Positions 33,692 through 46,239 are shown, counted from the stretch's first letter. The stretch is DNA of 64,000 nucleotides from Pseudeuparius sepicola (GCA_963920635.1 OY987298.1:61113949-61177948), one strand, 5' to 3'. Notes: a model not told the origin generated them from the sequence alone. Made by a program: numbers and translations.

Positions 33692-35228
33692 TGCCTAATC
33701 TTCCATTATTAGGATAAGCGGTTCCAACAACGAAAATACCTAAACTAATCACACAAATTAATTAAATTTACTCGGGGGCTTGTTTTCGGCATAGCCACCT
33801 TTGACTTTATTGAAAAAATAATTAATTAACATTTTCCGTACCACTTATGATACATGGTTGAAATCGCGACTTTTTGCTCTATCTAATGGCATAAAACTTC
33901 AATATGGCGCCCATAAGAAAATCAAAAGTTGATTATAAAATCATGAAGATATACCCACTGGGCATGGAAATTTTCTGAAACTTCCTGGTGATAGCCTATG
34001 TAAACTTATCAAGTTTCATTGTGTTCCTATATTTTATTATGTAAGTATAGAATTATATTAAATAAAAAAAAATAAAAAGACCAATTTCAATTCTTCCAGG
34101 ATATTTCAGGTGAACTCTCTTCGATTTCTTTGAAGGACATTAATAAATAGCCTCGAAATGCGCTTTTTTTCTATAATTTAACCCACTTTGTACAGAGTGG
34201 GTCAAATTGGACACTTTTAAAGGGAAACTCCTATTTTTAGCGTAGATAGACGAAAACTGATATATCGGTGTCTGAGGCTTATTTTTTATGATAAACTTAA
34301 TGGCGAGAATCGCAAATCGATATCTTCTGTTTCAGTTCGTGAGTCACAGGGCGTTTTTCGAAAATGTACCTATATATTATAATATATATTTGTATTTCTG
34401 TAAAAACATTCCTAAAGCACTTTTTACCTATAATCTATAAGTCAATGGTTTAAGAGTTACCGGTGAAAACGGTAGGTACGTCAAAGCAAAATGGCAAAAC
34501 AATATCGGTTAACTCGACGTCCGTATAAACATCCATGTTTTGGAAACATACAATACTAATGCCTTGTCGGAGCAGCGCCTCCGAAGATTCGAGCCGTGTC
34601 GGCAATATCAGTTGTCTTAATTCGCTCCCACCATGGTCCCCGCGTTCCCAATGCCTCTCGAATCCTGTGCGATCCTTTCACCCGCCTTTCACTACTCAAT
34701 GTTGCCGTTTATGGCGACATGTCGCCAAACTGAAGACTTTTTGACTTCGTGAAAGCGTGGAGACGATTTTTCCAAAATAGCATTTTTTGGCGACTTTTAA
34801 CAGCTTCTATTTAAGCCCTGTTCTAAAACGCATAAAATAAGATTAGGTTTTCGTTAAGATTACAATGCCATTTCGCCATTGAAATGAAAAAAACTTGTTG
34901 CACTCAATGTTCATAAAAAATTCGGTACCTACCTACCAATTTCCAATTTTTACCAAAATTCCATACCTACCTTTTTTGACCAATCAGAGGCTCGTTTTTT
35001 GCTTCGTTGTCATGGCAATTCAAAAGATTTCCGGAAATATTCTCACTTGCTCTAGGCAGCAGGAGGTGATTACAGCGGAAATTTTTTTGACAAATGTCAT
35101 TATTATAATGTGACATTATAACAATTAGATACCCGACAAAAATTTTGATAATAATTTCATTTAATTTACTTGTAGGTATGGAATTTTCTTACCGAATCCC
35201 CCACGTTCTTGAATTAATAACCGGAATT
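33692..35228. other. No feature recognised
   Basis: AT-rich, with no supported ORF or repeat. Confidence 0.4.
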
Positions 35229-35475
35229 TTTTCTCTAACAGGAATTTTTTAAGAAAATTCGTGTACTCGAAAAATTTCCGGTAATAATTCAAGCACTAGG
35301 GAGATTATTAGTGATAATTTTTTCGAAAGCGCTATTTTGCCAAGAAAAATCACAAGTATAAATTGGTCTTTTATTTTCTGATCTCTGAAATAAAAGCCCA
35401 ATTTGTACGAGAGGTTTTGCTAATGGGCAAAATAGCGCTTGAGAATAAAATTATTTAGAAAAATTTCCGGCACGA
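35229..35475. repeat. Inverted-repeat element, GCGCTATTTTGCC arms
   Basis: AAGCGCTATTTTGCC at about 35328 faces GGGCAAAATAGCGCTT at about 35425, with further inverted matches inward (AAATTGGTCTTTTATTT against AAATAAAAGCCCAATTT). Outer TTTCCGG words lie at both sides. It is a short foldback with no ORF. Confidence 0.65.
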
Positions 35476-35869
35476 ATGGTATTTGTCTAGATTATTTCAC
35501 GAATTACGATTTACTAATTTTTGTATTCGTTTTTTTCTATGTTTACATTTCCAAAACGTCGCATTTTGAACGAGTTTATTGACAGCTTCGACTGTAGCGT
35601 TCGAGTAAACAAACATGACGCTTGGATATCCAAGGCAAATGCGATTATACCTACACCCTGTTGGCGTTGGTTTATTTTCTGAATGTGTCATAAATTTAAA
35701 CTGAGACGGAAGTCTAATAACAAGAATTTAGCAATGTAAAAGTTACCTATATAAATTCATTGATACAATGCTTAATAATACCGCAACATAATTTATAAGC
35801 TGCATAATTTAGAACAACGTAAAACACACAAATTTTAAGAAATACGTGTTTGTATCGGACAGATTCGCG

Positions 35870-35944
35870 GTTGCTAAGCAACGAAGTGATAATTGCACAA
35901 GTGGAATTACCGCTTTGCTTTTGCACAAGTGCAATTATCGCTAG
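35870..35944. promoter_or_regulatory. X-box (RFX-type) motif beside an inverted repeat
   Basis: GTTGCTAAGCAAC is a perfect palindromic X-box, the RFX binding site of ciliary gene promoters. It is followed directly by GATAATTGCACAAGTG and its inverse CACAAGTGCAATTATC (about 35888-35938). No downstream coding exon can be identified, so function is unproven. Confidence 0.45.
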
Positions 35945-36647
35945 CAGCGGCAAGTGATTGGTTGGATTTGTATGGAAGGAGCTACCTTATTGGATGCAAG
36001 CAGTATGAGGGAAATAATCTTTACAATTCGCGCGACAAGCAGCTTGTGGCAATTTGGCATTGGATTACCTTAACGAAAACCTAAACTTATTTTATTCCCT
36101 TTAGTACATGGCTTAAATAAAAGTATATTTTTAAAAAAGTTTTTTATTTTAATTTGTGCTTTTTAGTGTTTGATTCACTTGTCACCAGAGTGGTAAAGAA
36201 ATGTAGTCAGCCATCTTCGGGCGTCCGCCATCTTGGCACATCCGCCATACCAGATTTAGTATGACGTCACTCATCTTATCGTTTTCTACTCGTCAGATCC
36301 TTTCATTTGATACCCATGTCAAGGAGGTTGTGAAGAAATGGAAAATGCAAAGTCATCGGAGTCTGATAACATTGGGACTGTGCACGAAATACCTACTAAA
36401 ATAAGCGACACATTGAAAAATTTTTGAAATAAAAGGAACCTCTTCTAGATCAAAAACAAACCACAAAAGTCAGAAGGAAAGAAATTAACAGGTATTTTAA
36501 TTTTTACGACTGGATTTGTGGATGCAATGTAAAAACGCGTTTTATATTGTTTTCCCTGTAGGTACTTGGTACTTTGTTTTGTACTGATGATTCGTTATGC
36601 ACTAAAACTGGCATTACTCACAGATTAAATAATATAATATACTTATA

Positions 36648-37512
36648 GACCGGGAGATAGTGACAGATTTTTGGACGTGATTTTACTCAGTATGCCTTGC
36701 AAAGGGCATTTTGTGGCACATATTCTCACAATAATAAGGTATGAATTAGAGAGTCATCCTGGGTTCATATGAAAAACTGAGTTTTCAATTATTCGAAAAA
36801 TATGCGTTTTGATATGATTTTAGACAGGCTGCCATGTGTTTTATAATGAAGTTCAAAATAGAACATTCCTCGGAAAACCATAGGCATACCGTTAGCGTGG
36901 GTCCAAAGGGCTATTATTGCCACGTGAACTTTTATTTTAATAATTAATTTTTCCACGTTTCTGAACAGGCTGCCAATGAAAAGTATGTAAGTGCTTGTTA
37001 TGAAAATGCTGAAAAAAGGATGGCATACCTTTTGCGCATATCCAAGTACTGTTTAAATTGAATGTTATTTAATAATTTAAACGATTTATTCGATGTAAAT
37101 CGTACTTGGACATGCGCAAACGGTATGCCATCTTTTCTTTGCAGTTTCATAACAAGAACTTGCATACTTTTCATTGGCAGCCTGTTCAGAAACATGGAAA
37201 AATTAATTATTAAAATACAAGTTCACATGGCAATAATAGCCCTTTGGACCCACGCTAACGGTATGCCTATGGTTTTCCGATGAAGTTTCTATTTTGAACT
37301 TCATTATACCTAAAACACATGGCAGCCTGACTAAAATCATAATATCAAAACTCATATTTTTCGAATAAATGAAAATTCATTTTTCCATATGAAGAACCCA
37401 GGATGACTCTCTGATTCATACCTTATTATTGTGAGAATATACGCAACATAATGCCCTATGAAAGGCATACTGAGTAAAATCACGTCCAAAAATCTGTCAC
37501 TATCTCCCGGTC
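36648..37512. repeat. 865-bp long inverted repeat (foldback), arms of about 410 bp
   Basis: GACCGGGAGATAGTGACAG at the left is mirrored at the right end, and the mirror continues with high identity through both arms to a loop of about 25 bp near 37065-37090. Arms differ by scattered substitutions and a few small indels. Each arm has an internal echo: CAGGCTGCC followed by GGCATACCGTT occurs twice. There is no transposase ORF, and the small ORFs on both strands are arm shadows. A transcript through it would form one long hairpin. Confidence 0.92.
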
Positions 37513-38406
37513 CATTATATAAAAGCCTTACTGACATAAAAAAAATTAAAAGAAAAAGTGATAAAACCTATAATATCTTTAGTCTGAGGGCAAAACATGC
37601 TTCTTCTACCATACCAAAGTTTACAGAATAAAATATTATTCTGTAAACTTTGACCATGCATACTACTTAGACTAGACGCGTTGATATACCTAAGAACTAA
37701 ATTAAATTGTGCTTATCGCTTATTGTAAATCTATATAAAAGACTGTAATGATACAGTAAGGCAAGGTATATTTTTAGCATTAGTGACTGTGTAAAATTCT
37801 GCGGTGAATTTGAACTCCAAACACCAATGATTTCTCGTAACTAAGTACATAAAAGGTGAGTGAATTATCCTCGGAATTATCTCAATATTAGGTATTATTT
37901 TTCAGAATAATTGCATTATCCACCATAATCCTCTACATTAACTCCGCGCCTGATTAATGTGTCCGCAAATTGGCGGCTTTTCACACCAGTATGTCTACAA
38001 GCATATTCTTTTTATATCTGGCATTGGCAACATTGCCGCTATCCCGTCGCAGGCGCAGTCGGTGTCTAGTGTCTAATTAAAATAGTTTTTACAATCTCGA
38101 TACTCATTCGGGAAACGCGTATTTCTTCTCATGGCACGTCCATGGCGCGTCCAGGCGGTGCGGCGGTGTTCTTTCCGGCGACAGGTGCCTCCAGTATTTC
38201 GAAATGAGAAATTCGTTTTGGGACTAAAAGTGTCGTTCATAATGGGAAAACGTGCGTTATTTTAAGGGTGGCGGCTGTTTTAGACTAGTACTATCTCCTA
38301 AGAAGCGTCCTCTATCGCCGTGTGAATAAATGGTACGATCATAATATCGTTTCCAATAATTTACCGAAGAAATTATTGATTTTCTAACCGATACTGTGTC
38401 TCAGTA
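37513..38406. other. Unassigned; candidate TATA promoter and untranslated exon
   Basis: TATATAAAAG at 37731-37740 is followed about 110 nt later by a strong donor, ACATAAAAG then GTGAGTG (GT at 37857). This could be a 5' untranslated exon on the + strand. No coding continuation is recognisable in the next kilobases. The rest holds no gene that I can see. Confidence 0.3.
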
Positions 38407-38414
38407 GGTACAAG

Positions 38415-38597
38415 CAGTGACGTAACCAGGGGGTGGCTTTGGGGGCTTTAGCCCTCCCCCCCAAGGATCTGCTGCATGGTATTTATTTCTAAATAAAATT
38501 TATTTTAAAACAATAGTTTTGCCGTAAATATTACCCAAGAATTTTTCTTAAATAATTCCCCCCCCCCCCCCAACTTTACATTCTGGTTACGCCACTG
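38415..38597. mobile_element. 183-bp hAT-type MITE with perfect 8-bp target duplication
   Basis: CAGTGACGTAACCAG at the left and CTGGTTACGCCACTG at the right form TIRs. GGTACAAG flanks both sides (38407-38414 and 38598-38605). The interior is AT-rich with a run of C near the right end. The hAT at 24118 has the related duplication GGTACGTG, so both inserted into GGTAC-type sites. Confidence 0.92.
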
Positions 38598-38605
38598 GGT
38601 ACAAG

Positions 38606-39817
38606 CTCCGTCTATTAGCATTTGTTTAAATTTCCGCTGCCTAGGTATTTAATACAGGTATCGGTATGGTGATAAAAAGTGATTTGTTTGTTAAATTATT
38701 TGTGTGTGTGCATGAAAAAAGAATAACCAGTTCGTGGTATAGCAAACGAGATAACAAAAAAAAACATGAATACCTTCCAACAGGAATTTTCGCAGGTAAA
38801 TTCTACAAGCATATTCTTCCACTCTGAAATGTGACAACATCGCAGAACTCCTTCTCCCAACCTAACGTTGTTCCCTTCCATCGCCTAGGGAGAGGGAAGA
38901 CCGCCTTGCCGAGCGCTTTTTGCCGATCCAGAGGCGTTACAATGCGCAGGGTCTAAGATTGATTTGTCCCATTTTAAACTTTTAAATTAAATTATGAAAA
39001 TAAATTGGGTTTTTAACCGCTCTGTATCTCAAAAACTAACGGTTTATACGGTCATAGGAACATTATTTTGTCCGAAAATCACTTTCTTCTACAAATTGTC
39101 AGTTTGTCTACAAAAACCTGGGACACCCTGTATGTACATCTAATGATGCTTTTACGCACCTTTATCCTATGCTCCCATATTATAACAGATCTCGACTCCA
39201 ATCGGTTTCTAAATATTGTACAAAAGACCAGGTATAATTCGCAACTAAACAATTTTAATTACAATTGGCGCATGGAAATTATTTATCCAAACACTTTATA
39301 TTGATTATTTTATTGATAATTTAATAGTGAAGGCAATAGAGGCATAAAGGTAATTGAATTGTTATTATACTGTAAATATTTGAAGTAGGAACTGATTACG
39401 TGATGGAGATAAATAAAAAATTTAATTTTCTTTTTTTACACTTAATACGGTAGCAGAGTGTAGTGTTATTATTATAATATATTGGGAGAAAGTAAATTTT
39501 ATTTTGGTGGAAACCAATCCTTACAATGATCCTATATGACAATTTGATACTTTTCAAGCTGTATTCGTTAATTATTAGCGGTGAATGTTTGTCCCAATTT
39601 TTTAAAACGTTTCTTCCGTCTTATTATAGAACTGAATTGGCTCCCACTGACGAATTAGTACATCGAAAATTCTCACCACATAAGGCTAATTGATTCTTCT
39701 CAAATTGAATTATTGTATAATAAGGTGTACGCGCTAGAAGTCTCGTGTCATTTTTTGAGTAAAAAAACTAAGCAAATTAAAAATTATTGGATAGATATTA
39801 TGGCCGACCGTATATAA
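38606..39817. other. No gene recognised
   Basis: Includes an unpaired CACCCTGTAT element end near 39123-39132. No coding feature. Confidence 0.4.
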
Positions 39818-40311
39818 AGGGTATTCCAATGAGACGCATCGATGTTAACGGTTAATATCACTGTTATTTAAAAAAAATGATGTCTTTATCGAATCATGTT
39901 ATTTGGTAGATGCCTATTATATATGTAAAATATACATAATATTGGCCAAATGTTTGCCAAGACTTCGGCGGCACAACTCCACTCTGCTTATATACTCTTC
40001 GATCTCACTAACATGCCTTATTATCTCTTATCACGTCCTTTAGTTGTTGAATTGTTGTTGGCTTGCATAGACCTTTGTGGCGCCATCCTGTTGAAACCAC
40101 AAATCATCGATATCGATAGCATTCAATTCAACAGCAAGGACGAGATAGTAATGCATATTGGTGAGATAGAGGACAAATATGCAGAAATGTCATGAAAAAT
40201 GTGGACCATCGAGTGGAGGTGTGCCGCCGAAGCCTTGGCGAACATTTGGCCGATATTATCTTTCACACATATTTGTACTGTTAACATTGATCCGTCTTAT
40301 TGGAACACCCT
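39818..40311. mobile_element. Mariner-like element converted into a head-to-head inverted repeat
   Basis: The TIRs are AGGGTATTCCAATGAGACGC and the inverse of AGGGTGTTCCAATAAGACGG, extending through GTTAAC. The + strand near 40155-40276 encodes a transposase C-terminus (ICRNVMKNVDHRVEVC, then RRSLGEHLADIIFHT). The minus strand of the left half encodes a second copy of the same C-terminus (RVELCRRSLGKHLANIM) plus the catalytic-region motif LWFQQDGA near 40085-40105. Two 3' ends therefore face outwards. The motifs are those of mariner/Tc-like DDE transposases. Stops and shifts break both copies. Confidence 0.8.
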
Positions 40312-41559
40312 CCATTTTTTTTAACGGATAATATGTCAGGTTTTCCATAAAAGGTATCGTTTTAAATTTTTCTGGACTTGGTTTAACTGCAAATGTATCT
40401 ATAGCAAATACTATGAAAGCATTTGCACGTTTAACATTATTATTTGTTCTGTTTATATTCAGATATATCCGAAGTTGTTTCTAACCTGGCGTATAGCAAC
40501 AGCGAATACGTATAAATTTTCCGCCCACTGGCTACTTCATAACAATAATTGGACCTTTCCAATGCTGATTCTCAAGAATCCTCATTTAGTTCTTATCGCT
40601 GCACAGTACGCCGTGCGGAGTTCCACTCGCTAATAGCCGATGGGAATCAGATAGGTATTTTGTAAAATCCCAGGTGAACGGTCTTCCCTTTCACCGAGCT
40701 CACAGACAAACGAAATTCCGCATCCTCTTAAAATTGCTCCAATTTTTAGTGAGTTCGCTACGCTAGCTTTGGCGCGGCATGCGCGGTCAATGCCCGTTAT
40801 TATCGTCATTATCGTATAGGCTACGTAATAAGGAGAAAAATGTCTTTCAATAATAAACGAGAAAATGAAATGATACAGATGCGTTCCATCGTTCCATGTT
40901 ACAGTGGCTTTATACAAGACAGTGGCGACCACGTGGCGACACGGCCGCCATGTTTTGTCAAATTAGAGGTGGGACTATTTAAAAAATATATCGATATTGT
41001 GAATCCAGATCCAGTATCGTTTTATCGATATGACTATTATATATTAAATAAAATCAATTTATTGCCCATTTTTTAGAAATAAACGGTAAAACGTACCTAC
41101 TTGTTCAGTTTCGTTTATATTTTATGATTAATTACTAATATCAGTGACTATATACTGCTAATATTTATTGGTTCTCACTGGACATGTCTAGAATAGACGA
41201 ACAAATTTTGAGCATGTGTTTGTATTTTGAAAAGTTTAGAAATGAGCAGATAGCAATAAACAGAAAATTTTAAAAATATAAAATAGGGAAAACACAATAT
41301 AATTATATATGGTACTTTTAGCTTAGGAAATAAAGTAATGATAACTACATTATAATAAAACAACTCCAAACGTAGGTACCTATGTTCAATTTATAATTGG
41401 TGTTTATTGGTGTTATTATGTACATACAGAAAACTTTAGAATTAACAATTTTCTTCAGAGCTGTTAAAGTCCTAAAGCACTTGGTACACGATACTAAAAC
41501 TCAAAGAATAACTGCTTTTATTTTTGGTTTTTGACACTTTTTATTTACTTATTTTCATG
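40312..41559. other. No gene recognised; possible promoter-like words
   Basis: CACGTGG, CGGCCGCCATG and two TATCGATA-like DRE words lie within about 40920-41035, a combination seen in insect housekeeping promoters. No coding exon is recognisable on either strand. Confidence 0.35.
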
Positions 41560-42460
41560 GATACAATAACAAATTATTCATAAGAAAAATGAATGTTCAA
41601 CATCCTTCCCTTTGGATGATTTTTCTTAAGCCCATTGTTTTACAGGAGTAACAGCCTCTCAAAATTTTTTTGGTTTAAAGTAAAGTTTTCATGAAAATGT
41701 TCGCAATTTGCTCCATTGTGCTTGTTTTAGACCATAAAAACTTGTTTGGAGTCTACAAAACTCTATTGGTTTAATCTTCATAACCTTTTGGTTGTTTCAT
41801 GTAAACATCTTCATCGACTTTTCGATATAAGCGCATGCTGTAGAGACATCCATTGAGTCAATTCAACATTTTTACCAGTAGCTATATGCTTAATATTCCT
41901 TTTATTATCATTCCAGATTTGACTACAGGGCTAAACGTTTGGTCGTACTCTTCACCTTTTCTTTGTGACCAACCTTTCATTACCAACCTCGCCTAGTATT
42001 TTTCTATTGATCCATCCAGAATTATCCTCTCCTTGTATATCCATTTACGAGATACTATACCTAATGCTTTCTTGTCTTCTGGAAGTCTCTGTAAAACTCA
42101 TTTTTGTTTTAATCATGTGACTTCATTTCTTTAACCATTACAGCTAACCAGTACTCGTATAGCTTCGATTACCGGTCTTTACAGCTTTTTCATAGTTATT
42201 AGGACTAGGACCACTAATTTTTAAAACATTTGCAACAGCTTTCATAACAAAGTTTTAAAATTTTGCTGGTTTTACAATTTTCTACGGCCCCTCAGCTCCA
42301 TTATTTTCATTTCTTCATGGGCTTCCTCCTGCTAATCAGTCTTCTTTTGACCTTCTGTACCGCTTTTTCCAACTTCTTCATTGTATTCATCTTCAACCTT
42401 CCCTCGCTTTTATACATTTCTTGCATGACAACCATCTACGTTGTGGTCACCTTACTTTAC
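41560..42460 (-). pseudogene. Ty1/Copia pol (RT) relic
   Basis: On the minus strand, WIYKERIILDGSIEKY, then ARLVMKGWSQRKGEEYDQTF and SPVVK match the Copia RT entry motif (KWV-K-K, KARLVAKGF-Q, ETFSPV). Further on, KVDEDVYMKQPKGYED matches the EEIYMxQPEGF motif and FLWSKTSTMEQ the LYGLKQA region. The upstream acidic/basic stretch (about 42300-42450) fits the integrase-RT spacer. Stops and frameshifts occur every few dozen codons. No LTRs are found, so this is an old fragment. Confidence 0.82.
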
Positions 42461-42977
42461 TTTTCTCGAAGAAAAACACAGATAAAGCGAAGAAATATGA
42501 TAATACTCACATAAACAAAGCGTACGTCCACATAAGGGACAGTTTAAGAGTAAAATCATATCATTAAAATTTCATAATTTGGCAAAAAACCCGAGAAAAA
42601 AGCACACACAAAAAATTTTGGGTATTTTTAACCCCTTCACCTCCCCATTTGGAAGGCCTGTGATGAAGAATGTCAAACTGTTTCTAGTTCAGTACATATA
42701 AAATCTATCAGGTTTATCACATACCAAATTTCAGAATTGTATCTTTGTCCGCTCTCTGCAAATATTCAGAAAAAAACCGTTTGACAAACTGTCCATTTCG
42801 GGAGCTATATAGTCCTGTTAGGAGGCATTTTTGAGGCCATATTTATGGAAACTTTTGTCATTTTTAGGGTCGTAGAACGAGCTCGTAAATTAGAGCAGGC
42901 TAATTACGGGACACTCCTTATTTTATAGAGTGCTTCAGTTTTGCAGTACCTATATCTTTTTATCCTGAGTATACACA
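42461..42977. other. No feature recognised
   Basis: AT-rich spacer between the Copia relic and the large foldback element. Confidence 0.4.
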
Positions 42978-44664
42978 CAGTGTGTCCCACTTAAGGACTG
43001 ACCACCCCTGCAAAATTTTTATTTATAGCTCGATTTCCATAAACTTTTTTTTGTTGGATAGAGCTTAAAAAATGGCATTAAATGTATAATCCAGGTACCT
43101 CGAGCCTTAAATTCATGGCCCACTGAGACGGCGTTTTAGTGCTGACATTTCGAAAAGTACTATTAGGGATTTTTTTAGAGGAAAATCAATGCCGGATTCT
43201 TATTCAGCGTTGTTCGAAACCCAAACGTACCAATTTGCATTACCATAGCTCTACAGGGTGTTTCAAAATTTTTAGTGTCCCACTTAATTAGTGACCACCC
43301 CTGTAAAATTTTTATTTTTAGCACGATTTCATAAACTTTTTTTTTTGTTGGATAGAGCTTCAATAATGGCATTAAATGCGTAATTTAGGTGCCTCGTGCG
43401 TTGCATTCATGGCCCACTGAGACGAAGTTTTAGTGCTGAAATTTCGAGAAGTACTATTAGGAACTTTTTTAGAGAAAAATTAATGCTAGATTTTTATCCA
43501 ACGTTGTTGGAAACCCAAACGTACCAATTTGCATTAGAAAATGGAGGACTAATTGAAATGACTGAAATTTGAGTTTTTGTTATGTTGTGTTGTTTATTCA
43601 TGTATTTTATGATATTAAATTAAATAAAAAATTTGTTCGCTAATAAATTTTTTAAAGAATATGAGTTCCTCATGAATGTTTCAGTGACCAACTTACCAGA
43701 AATTAAGAAAATTAATTACAAATTAGTAGGTACGTTTTTGTTTGGAACCTCTCACTGCATATACGAATGCGGCCTTACTTTTCCTTTTAATTTTTTTGAA
43801 ACACCCTGTGGAACAGTGGTAATGCAAATTGGTACTTTTGGGTTTCCAACAACGCTGAACAAGAAACCGGCATTAATTTTCCTCTAAAAAATCCATAATA
43901 GTACTTCTCGAAATTTCAGCACTAAAACATCGTCTCAGTGGGCCATGAATTTAGCGCACGAGGCACCTGAATTATGCATTTAATGCCATTTTTAAAGCTA
44001 TACCCAACAAAAAAATTACGAAAATCAAGCTATAAATAAAAATTTTACGAGGATTGTCAGCCCTTAAGTGTGGCAATAAAAATTTTGAAACTCCCTGTAG
44101 AGCTACGGCAAAGCAAATTGGTACGTTTGGGTTTCGAACAATGCTGAATAGGAATCCGACATCAATTTTCCTCTAAAGAATCCCTAATAGTAGGTACTTC
44201 TCGAAATTTCAGCACTAAAACACCGTCTCAGTGGGCCATGAATTTAACGCACGAGGCACCTGAATTATGCATTTAATGCCATTTTTAAAGCTCTACCCAA
44301 CAAAAAAAAGTTTATGAAAATCGAGCTATAAATAAAAATTTTACGGGGGTGGTCAGCCCTTAAGTGTGGCAATAAAAATTTTGAAACTCCCTGTAGAGCT
44401 ACGGCAATGCAAATTGGTACGCTTGGGTTTCGAACAGTGCAGAATAAGAGTCTGGCATTAATTTTCCTCTAAAAAAATCCCTAATAGTACTTCTCGAAAT
44501 TTCAGCACTAAAACACCGTCTCAGTGGGCCATGACTTTAACGCACGAGGCACCTGAATTATGTGTTTATTTTTGAAGCTTTATCCAACAAAAAAAAAGTT
44601 TATGAAAATCGAGCTATAAATAAAAATTTTACAGGGGTGGCCAGTCCTTAAGTGGGACACACTG
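42978..44664. mobile_element. 1.7-kb foldback element whose arms are tandem repeats (2 forward, 3 inverted)
   Basis: CAGTGTGTCCCACTTAAGGA at the left and the inverse TCCTTAAGTGGGACACACTG at the right are the outer ends. A unit of about 280-300 bp contains GCCCACTGAGACG, TTTAGTGCTG, AGTACTATTAGG and AACCCAAACGTACCAATTTG. It occurs twice forward (42983-43263, 43276-43555) and three times inverted (about 43795-44080, 44081-44390, 44391-44664). The 240-bp centre (43556-43795) is unique. It has no transposase. The layout resembles Foldback/Galileo-type elements, with arms that expand as tandem repeats. Confidence 0.88.
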
Positions 44665-46239
44665 TATAACTATATCAAAAACTTTGACTTTAGTTGTTAT
44701 TCTGCCAACCCTTAAACCTTAAATATTATGAAAGAAAGATTTTTTGGTACCTGTAGTTATAAATAATAAAGGATATTTTAGTAACATATTATCAGGTATA
44801 AGGGATATCAATAAGACCCACTGTACTACCCAGCGCCTCCGCCTCCGCGGGCAATGGAAATAAATTGTTTTTACACGAAATTGTTGCACTTCAGCGACTA
44901 AAGGATTGTACCAAGTTTCATTTAAATTGGATAACTTCTGTAAATGTTATTGCGAAAAATATGTTTTTTAAACTGTACCTTATCACCCCACTTTTTTTAT
45001 TATGCATTTTCGGACCCATGTGGAAACTTTTTGTTTAAAATAACATTGTTGTCATATTACGTTGACACAATAATTTAGAAACACCCTGTATATGTGAATT
45101 AATAAAAAGGCTACATTTAGAAACACAATATGGTTGCTGAATTGTGTCAGATTTGCGTTAGCTTTGACAACATAAGCTGTCAACATAAGCCTTGCCCTCT
45201 TTGGCCATGGACTTATTTCTTGAGTTACGTACTCTATTGCCTCTATTTTTAAACTTCTTTATCTCGTCGATTAAGTCCTCCTAAAGCAATTGACGGGGAC
45301 GTAGAATGTGCCTCGTTTATTCCTTCCCTGAACGAGATATGTTATGTTTGCGCCAGCTTACGTTTTTACAATACAGTTAGAACCTAATTTATTTCAGGTG
45401 TTCACACCCAAATCGTTTTGCGAGTAAATTGAGTATGAGAAAAAATCCTAAAACGATAACGGTCAGTTTGTAATCATCCAGGCAAAAAAGCTAAGGGTTT
45501 GTATTTCCGGTTCAGGGCAAAATATGAAAATATGAACTTAATGGGTTCAAAATGATCATAAACGTTACCTATACTTTGTTATAGGTACGGGCGCATAACA
45601 CTATAACGTGCTTTTTTACTTCAGAATTAAACTTTTTACAAAAGTATTTTTTTTTTCTTTGCAGTCGGTCTGATTTTCGAATATTCAAGAATTGACAAAC
45701 GGAAATTTATACTGTTTAATGTATTTCCCGTTCTGATTTCCCTTTCTAGATGCGGGGGGCTTCCTTATAGCCTCTTTTATTAAGACCGGGAAAACCAAAG
45801 AAAGGAATGCTCAGGCGCCAGTTTTTTAGAGCGGTATGCTCCGCTTTTACCCAGGATAGCTTTCGTCAGAGAAAAATAATTCCAGAGTGCAAATGTGGTG
45901 TGTTTGAGGGCGAGGAGCAAAATTAAACAATATTTCAAGACATCGTATATTGAATAAACAAAGTAATAAACTCTTAAGTAAATAACACAGAATAAATCCG
46001 GCGAGTCGCGATCGGGGGGGGGGGGGGGGGCACGGGAACTCTGCAAATAAGAGAAACAACGCGACTTTAGTATTAATTTAGGGGTGCTAGGCGTGGCTTG
46101 CTTGCGGTACTTTAAATGCCCTACCGGTTAACGTAAGCAACGGAAAAGCTGGATGCAAGCTCAAAATATTCGGTTCGGATTCTAGGTTACGGTTAAGCAA
46201 CGGATTTGACGGCTAGCAAAGTTCGGATAGCTAAAGGGG
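44665..46239. other. No gene recognised; poly-G tract
   Basis: An unpaired CACCCTGTAT element end lies near 45082-45092. A run of about 17 G at 46014-46030 is a simple tract. No coding feature. Confidence 0.4.

Noticed and set aside
36998..37283. Overlapping ORFs on both strands resembling each other
   Set aside because: They are the two arms of the long inverted repeat read in opposite directions.
46014..46030. Assembly gap or vector tract at the poly-G run
   Set aside because: A plain homopolymer of about 17 G in GC-rich sequence needs no such explanation.
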